From the NCBI GenBank assembly GCA_035623275.1, contig DASPTT010000144.1, positions 1 through 8,229 of the forward strand: a DNA stretch of 8,229 nucleotides, in the 5' to 3' direction. A program made the position numbers and the translations under genes. The notes beneath the pieces were generated by a model. That model saw only the letters and a list, made by a program, of their open reading frames with translations. It ran no database searches and had not been told where the DNA came from. Positions 5,611 through 8,229 of the stretch are shown here, one piece after another (within the stretch, counting starts at the first letter, position 1; each line of letters opens with the position of its first letter). This DNA comes from DASPTT01 sp035623275. Its GTDB lineage: Bacteria; Actinomycetota; Acidimicrobiia; Acidimicrobiales; UBA8190.

Positions 5611-7053
5611 ATGTCCGACGACGCGGCCGGCATCTCCGGCGCACCCGATCAGCTGTCCCCCTCCTCCATCGCATCCGACGAGGTCCCCGGCGCGGTGGCC
5701 CTGCTCTCCGACGGCCCCATGGGCACGTTCGACGAGACCGGCGCCTACGTCCCCCGGGCGATCGTGGAGGACGACCTCGGCGACGCCTCCCTGGAGCAGG
5801 CAGTGGACGCCACCATCGTCGAGTTCGACGACGGCGACATCGTCGAGGGCTCGGTCGTCAAGATCGACAGGGACGAGGTCCTGCTCGACATCGGGTTCAA
5901 GTCGGAGGGTGTGATCCCGGCGCGGGAGCTGTCCATCCGCAACGACGTCGACCCCGACGAGATCGTCAGCCTCGGGGACCGCATCGAGGCGCTCGTCCTC
6001 CAGAAGGAGGACAAGGAAGGTCGGCTCGTCCTGTCGAAGAAGCGCGCCCAGTACGAGCGGGCATGGGGGACGATCGAGAAGATCAAGGACGCCGAGGGGG
6101 TCGTCAAGGGCCCGGTGATCGAGGTCGTCAAGGGTGGCCTGATCGTCGACATCGGCCTGCGCGGCTTCCTCCCGGCGTCCCTGGTGGAGCTGCGCCGCGT
6201 GCGCGAGCTGCAGCCGTACGTGGGCCGCTCCATCGAGGCCAAGATCATCGAGCTCGACCGCAACCGCAACAACGTGGTGCTCTCCAGGCGCGCCTGGCTC
6301 GAGGAGACCCAGAAGGAGCAGCGTGGCGAGTTCCTCGTCAACCTCAAGCCCGGCGAGCGCCGTCGCGGCACGGTCTCGTCGGTGGTGAATTTCGGCGCCT
6401 TCGTCGACCTCGGCGGCATGGACGGCCTCATCCACGTGTCGGAGCTGTCCTGGAAGCACGTCGACCACCCCTCCTCGGTCGTCTCGGTGGGCGACGAGGT
6501 CGAGGTCGAGGTCCTCGACGTGGACCTCGACAAGGAGCGCATCAGCCTGTCGCTCAAGGCGACGCAGACCGACCCCTGGCAGGAGTTCGCCAACTCGCAC
6601 CAGGTGGGCGAGCTCGTCTACGGCCGGATCACCAAGCTCGTGCCCTTCGGCGCCTTCGTGCAGGTGGGCGACGGGATCGAGGGCCTCGTCCACATCTCGG
6701 AGATGGCCGTCCACCACGTGGACCTCCCCGAGCAGGTGGTCACGCCCGGCGAGGAGCTGTGGGTCAAGATCATCGACATCGACCTGCAGCGCCGGCGCAT
6801 CAGCCTGTCGATCAAGCAGGCGGCCGAGGGTGGTGAGGTCTCCGAGGAGTACCGCGAGGCGTTCGGCGAGCACGCCTACGACGAGCAGGGCAACTACATC
6901 GGCTACGACTACCAGGGCACGGAATTCACGCCCGAGACCGAGGCCCAGGCCGCGTGGGCCGAGTACGCCTCGGAGCACGCAGCCGCGCCGGCGGAGGCGG
7001 CGGAGCCGGAGCTCGCCTCGGGCGAGGGCGGCTCGGAGGTCGGCGAGGGCTGA
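5611..7053 (+). CDS. rpsA: 30S ribosomal protein S1
   Basis: A 480-residue RNA-binding protein that helps the 30S subunit take up mRNA. Four S1 (OB-fold) repeats are visible: about 76-148 (DIVEGSVVKIDRDEVLLDIG, then GFKSEGVIP), 163-230 (VVKGGLIVDIGLRGFLPASL), 248-318 (VVNFGAFVDLGGMDGLIHVS) and 333-405 (LVPFGAFVQVGDGIEGLVHIS). Repeats three and four are the most canonical, with the FGAFV-GLxHxSE pattern. Four repeats is the usual actinobacterial form, against six in E. coli. Residues 1-75 are acidic and low in pattern, and the tail (about 406-480) is rich in Glu, Ala and Gly, as expected for a disordered end. ATG 5611 has only a poor ribosome site (GCGAG); the Met at residue 37 is a less likely internal alternative. 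Many actinobacteria have coaE next, but here the following gene is on the opposite strand with only 3 nt between stops. Confidence 0.97.
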   Translation: MSDDAAGISGAPDQLSPSSIASDEVPGAVALLSDGPMGTFDETGAYVPRAIVEDDLGDASLEQAVDATIVEFDDGDIVEGSVVKIDRDEVLLDIGFKSEGVIPARELSIRNDVDPDEIVSLGDRIEALVLQKEDKEGRLVLSKKRAQYERAWGTIEKIKDAEGVVKGPVIEVVKGGLIVDIGLRGFLPASLVELRRVRELQPYVGRSIEAKIIELDRNRNNVVLSRRAWLEETQKEQRGEFLVNLKPGERRRGTVSSVVNFGAFVDLGGMDGLIHVSELSWKHVDHPSSVVSVGDEVEVEVLDVDLDKERISLSLKATQTDPWQEFANSHQVGELVYGRITKLVPFGAFVQVGDGIEGLVHISEMAVHHVDLPEQVVTPGEELWVKIIDIDLQRRRISLSIKQAAEGGEVSEEYREAFGEHAYDEQGNYIGYDYQGTEFTPETEAQAAWAEYASEHAAAPAEAAEPELASGEGGSEVGEG

Positions 7054-7056
7054 CGC

Positions 7057-7440
7057 TCAGTCGCCCTGCGCCACCGCGGCGCGGACCACGTCGATCAGGT
7101 GGTCGGGCGGCACCGGCTTGGTGAGGGCGGCGAACAGGCGGTGCCCGCACTGTGCTTGCGTCTGCTGGAGCCAGTCGCGGCCCAGTCCGGACACGAGGAT
7201 CACCGCCGGGCGATGGGCCATGTCGAGGGGCCAGACGCTGGGCTCGTCCACCACCAGGGAATGGTCGAGGATGATGCTGTGCACCGTCCTGCGCGCCGCC
7301 AGGTCCTGTGCCTCGTCCACGCTCCCGGCCACGCCCACCTTGAATCCCGCGAGCTCCAGGATGTCCGCCCATGACGACGCCACACTGGGCTCGTCGTCGA
7401 GCACCAGGACGTCGACGTCGGTGCGATCGTGCGTTCTCAT
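7057..7440 (-). CDS. Stand-alone receiver-domain response regulator
   Basis: A 127-residue protein that is a receiver domain and nothing else. The phosphorylation site is complete: acidic D15 and D16 in LVLDDEPSV, phosphoacceptor D59 in SIILDHSLV, switch S84 in VILVSGLG and K108 in ALTKPVPPDHL. There is no DNA-binding, RNA-binding or enzymatic output domain, so it should work by phosphorylation-dependent binding to a partner or as a phosphorelay intermediate. No histidine kinase is in the window. GGAGGC (7451-7446) lies 5 nt before ATG 7440, a strong ribosome site that fixes the start. It follows a 61-aa gene by 27 nt on the same strand and is probably the last gene of a short minus-strand operon. 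Its stop faces the rpsA stop across 3 nt, leaving no room for separate terminators, so convergent transcripts should overlap. It is a different type from PdtaR (no ANTAR). Confidence 0.87.
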   Translation of the reverse strand: MRTHDRTDVDVLVLDDEPSVASSWADILELAGFKVGVAGSVDEAQDLAARRTVHSIILDHSLVVDEPSVWPLDMAHRPAVILVSGLGRDWLQQTQAQCGHRLFAALTKPVPPDHLIDVVRAAVAQGD

Positions 7441-7467
7441 GGCCCGCCTCCGGAGTTGGTTCGTCGT

Positions 7468-7653
7468 CTAGCGCTCGTCGGGCCCCAGCACCAGGCGCAG
7501 GAGCTGCCGGTTGAACCGGGCGGTGCGCTGGTCGTGCGCACAGGCGTGGGGCCGGGCGGGACGGGCGGCGCGTGGCGGCACCGGCCGGCTCGTCGCCTCG
7601 GCGTCGGCCCGGTGGCCGCAGTGGGGGCTGGTGGACGGTCTGCGCATGGTCAC
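7468..7653 (-). CDS. Small Arg/Pro-rich protein with Cys/His pairs, unknown function
   Basis: A 61-residue frame starting at GTG 7653, whose first bases overlap the TGA of the preceding gene (GTGA, 4-nt overlap), a typical coupled junction. ATG 7647 is an alternative start two codons later. I do not recognise a family. The residues to note are C12-G-H14 near the N-terminus and H36-A-C38-A-H40 later, which together could bind one metal ion. An Arg/Pro/Ala linker joins them, and a basic amphipathic helix (TARFNRQLLRLVLGPDER) ends the protein. Nearly every third codon position is G or C, which favours coding, but a frame this short in such GC-rich DNA can arise by chance. No clear ribosome site precedes it. 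It sits between the 77-aa Cys-rich gene and the receiver gene. Confidence 0.5.
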   Translation of the reverse strand: MTMRRPSTSPHCGHRADAEATSRPVPPRAARPARPHACAHDQRTARFNRQLLRLVLGPDER

Positions 7654-7883
7654 GCCGACTTGGCGCTCGGGGGCGGCGTCACCAGCGCCTGCTTGCGTGC
7701 GGTGGCGTCCGCGACTTCACGGCAGTAACCGCACAGGCCGTGGGGCATCACGCTCCAGCAGCGGAGCACGACGGGATGGCGCGCCACCGCGTGGTCGCTG
7801 CAGGCGACCTCGGTGAGGTCCTCGCTGCAGTAGAGCAGGGTGCCGTCGTGGTGGAGGACCAGGTGTCCAGCGCAGGGGGTCAA
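7650..7883 (-). CDS. Small Cys/His-rich protein, possible metal-binding, unknown function
   Basis: A 77-residue cytosolic protein. I recognise no named family. It has six cysteines (C4, C19, C28, C42, C51, C54), several histidines (H7, H11, H12, H31, H36, H48) and a knuckle-like CGYC near the end of the conserved-looking part (LCGYCREV). This suggests one or two zinc sites or an Fe-S site, by inference only. The last 20 residues are Ala/Pro/Lys-rich and probably disordered. The start is TTG 7883, chosen because AAGGAG (7896-7891) lies exactly 7 nt upstream. The frame stays open upstream to a TTG at 8012, but that extension has many A/T third positions and a poor protein pattern, while the body from 7883 is almost all G/C at third positions. 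The next gene overlaps its stop by 4 nt, and a receiver gene follows, suggesting an operon. Confidence 0.72.
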   Translation of the reverse strand: MTPCAGHLVLHHDGTLLYCSEDLTEVACSDHAVARHPVVLRCWSVMPHGLCGYCREVADATARKQALVTPPPSAKSA

Positions 7884-7890
7884 GGTCCGG

Positions 7891-7896
7891 CTCCTT
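7891..7896 (-). promoter_or_regulatory. Ribosome binding site AAGGAG deciding the TTG start at 7883
   Basis: AAGGAG read on the minus strand ends 7 nt before TTG 7883, the ideal distance. It is one of the best ribosome sites in the window and outweighs the unusual start codon and the longer open frame upstream. Confidence 0.75.
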
Positions 7897-7923
7897 CCCT
7901 GTCGTGCTGCCCTGGACGCAGAT

Positions 7924-7940
7924 GGTTGCAACGGCCAACC
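7924..7940. promoter_or_regulatory. Inverted repeat GGTTG-N7-CAACC in the upstream region of the small-protein operon
   Basis: GGTTG (7924-7928) and CAACC (7936-7940) are inverted across 7 nt, and the 8-bp palindrome GTTGCAAC (7925-7932) overlaps the left arm. It lies about 40-57 nt before the TTG start at 7883, where an operator or promoter would be expected. The local drop in GC supports a regulatory role. It is short enough to be chance. Confidence 0.25.
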
Positions 7941-7982
7941 GAAGGCGGCAGGGGCAAAGGTCACATCGTGTGCTCGGCGTCG

Positions 7983-8004
7983 GGGGAGAGGGCGGGCGCT
8001 CCCC
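7983..8004 (-). terminator. GC hairpin after the ABC transporter gene, possible terminator
   Basis: Read leftward, GGGGAG (8004-7999) and CTCCCC (7988-7983) form a 6-bp stem with a 10-nt loop, starting 4 nt after the ABC ATPase stop. There is no T-run. Its position at a gene end, before an upstream region for the next operon, is the main support. Confidence 0.35.
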
Positions 8005-8008
8005 GTGG

Positions 8009-8229
8009 TCAAACGGTAACCGATGGTGCTCCTGAGGGTGGTGATGCTCCCGTGGTCGCCGCAGACGCCGCGGGGCGGGGCAGGGGGAAGTGACAGGCCA
8101 CGAAGTGCCCGGGCGCGAGCTGGCGCATCTGGGGCTCCTCGCTGGCGCAGCGGTCCTCGGCCCGGGCGCAGCGTGTCCGGAAGCGACAGCCCGACGGGGG
8201 GTCGATGGGCGACGGCAGCTCGCCGCGCA
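8009..8229 (-). CDS. Oligopeptide/dipeptide ABC transporter ATP-binding protein, C-terminus only (partial)
   Basis: The last 72 residues of a gene entering from the right edge; the stop is TGA 8011-8009. The text GELPSPIDPPSGCRFRTRC and QLAPGHFVACH is the C-terminal extension (oligo_HPY region) of OppD/OppF/DppD/DppF ATPases, which power peptide or nickel import at the inner face of the membrane. Four cysteines lie in CX5CX6CX17C order; this conserved set has been reported to hold an iron-sulfur cluster in mycobacterial OppD. The nucleotide-binding core (Walker A and B, signature) lies outside the window, so substrate and exact subunit cannot be named. A low-complexity Ala/Pro/Ser tail of about 25 residues follows the last Cys. 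A weak hairpin comes 4 nt after the stop, and the next gene starts about 125 nt on, so the neighbouring small-protein cluster is probably a separate unit. Confidence 0.9.
   Translation of the reverse strand, partial: RGELPSPIDPPSGCRFRTRCARAEDRCASEEPQMRQLAPGHFVACHFPLPRPAASAATTGASPPSGAPSVTV

Noticed and set aside
5371..6978. Long antisense open frame opposite rpsA
   Set aside because: Same GC shadow effect; the translated text is a repetitive Leu/Val/Asp mirror of the S1 repeats.
7884..8012. N-terminal extension of the 77-aa Cys-rich protein to TTG 8012, overlapping the ABC stop
   Set aside because: Many of its 43 codons end in A or T, unlike the body of the gene, and an ideal AAGGAG precedes TTG 7883.
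7429..8093. Plus-strand open frames opposite the small-protein operon
   Set aside because: They lack ribosome sites and protein pattern, while the minus strand has strong ribosome sites, coupled junctions and high third-position GC.

Overview
The window is very GC-rich (roughly 70% or more), with G or C at almost every third codon position. Its core is the gene order pdtaR-polA-rpsA, which is typical of Actinomycetota; Mycobacterium tuberculosis carries Rv1626, Rv1629 and Rv1630 in the same relative order. Together with a menaquinone-type MenC, a PolA whose proofreading site is lost, and candidate leaderless starts behind TAnnnT -10 boxes, this points to an actinobacterium. A deep lineage such as Acidimicrobiia is possible, but that is inference and no marker here fixes the class.

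Layout. (1) Minus strand, 1-184: the N-terminus of a secreted, probable beta-helix protein cut by the window edge. (2) Minus strand, 465-548: tRNA-Leu(CAA), whose 3' end is tandemly duplicated just downstream (448-477). (3) A short divergent promoter region (about 549-612) separates the tRNA from menC (613-1734, plus), an o-succinylbenzoate synthase of the enolase superfamily. (4) Plus strand, 1783-5462: a small coiled-coil protein that is probably leaderless, the ANTAR response regulator pdtaR, and polA 5 nt after it. (5) After a 148-nt gap with a possible promoter comes rpsA (5611-7053). (6) Minus strand, 7883-7057: a compact cluster of a 77-aa Cys/His-rich protein, a 61-aa Cys/His-containing protein overlapping it by 4 nt, and a stand-alone receiver protein whose stop lies 3 nt from the rpsA stop. 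(7) Minus strand, 8009-8229: the C-terminus of an oligopeptide/dipeptide ABC transporter ATPase.

How the parts relate. pdtaR, polA and rpsA are housekeeping or regulatory genes of an ancestral neighbourhood: PdtaR probably binds RNA when phosphorylated, PolA does repair and Okazaki-fragment processing, and S1 serves translation initiation. menC belongs to menaquinone synthesis but has no other men gene beside it here. The least explained part is the minus-strand cluster at 7057-7883. Two small putative metal-binding proteins precede an orphan receiver, at the position where many actinobacteria carry coaE after rpsA. I found no CRISPR array, transposon, phage gene or complete defence system. 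The candidates for something undescribed are that small cluster, the tRNA 3'-end duplication and the coiled-coil protein upstream of pdtaR.
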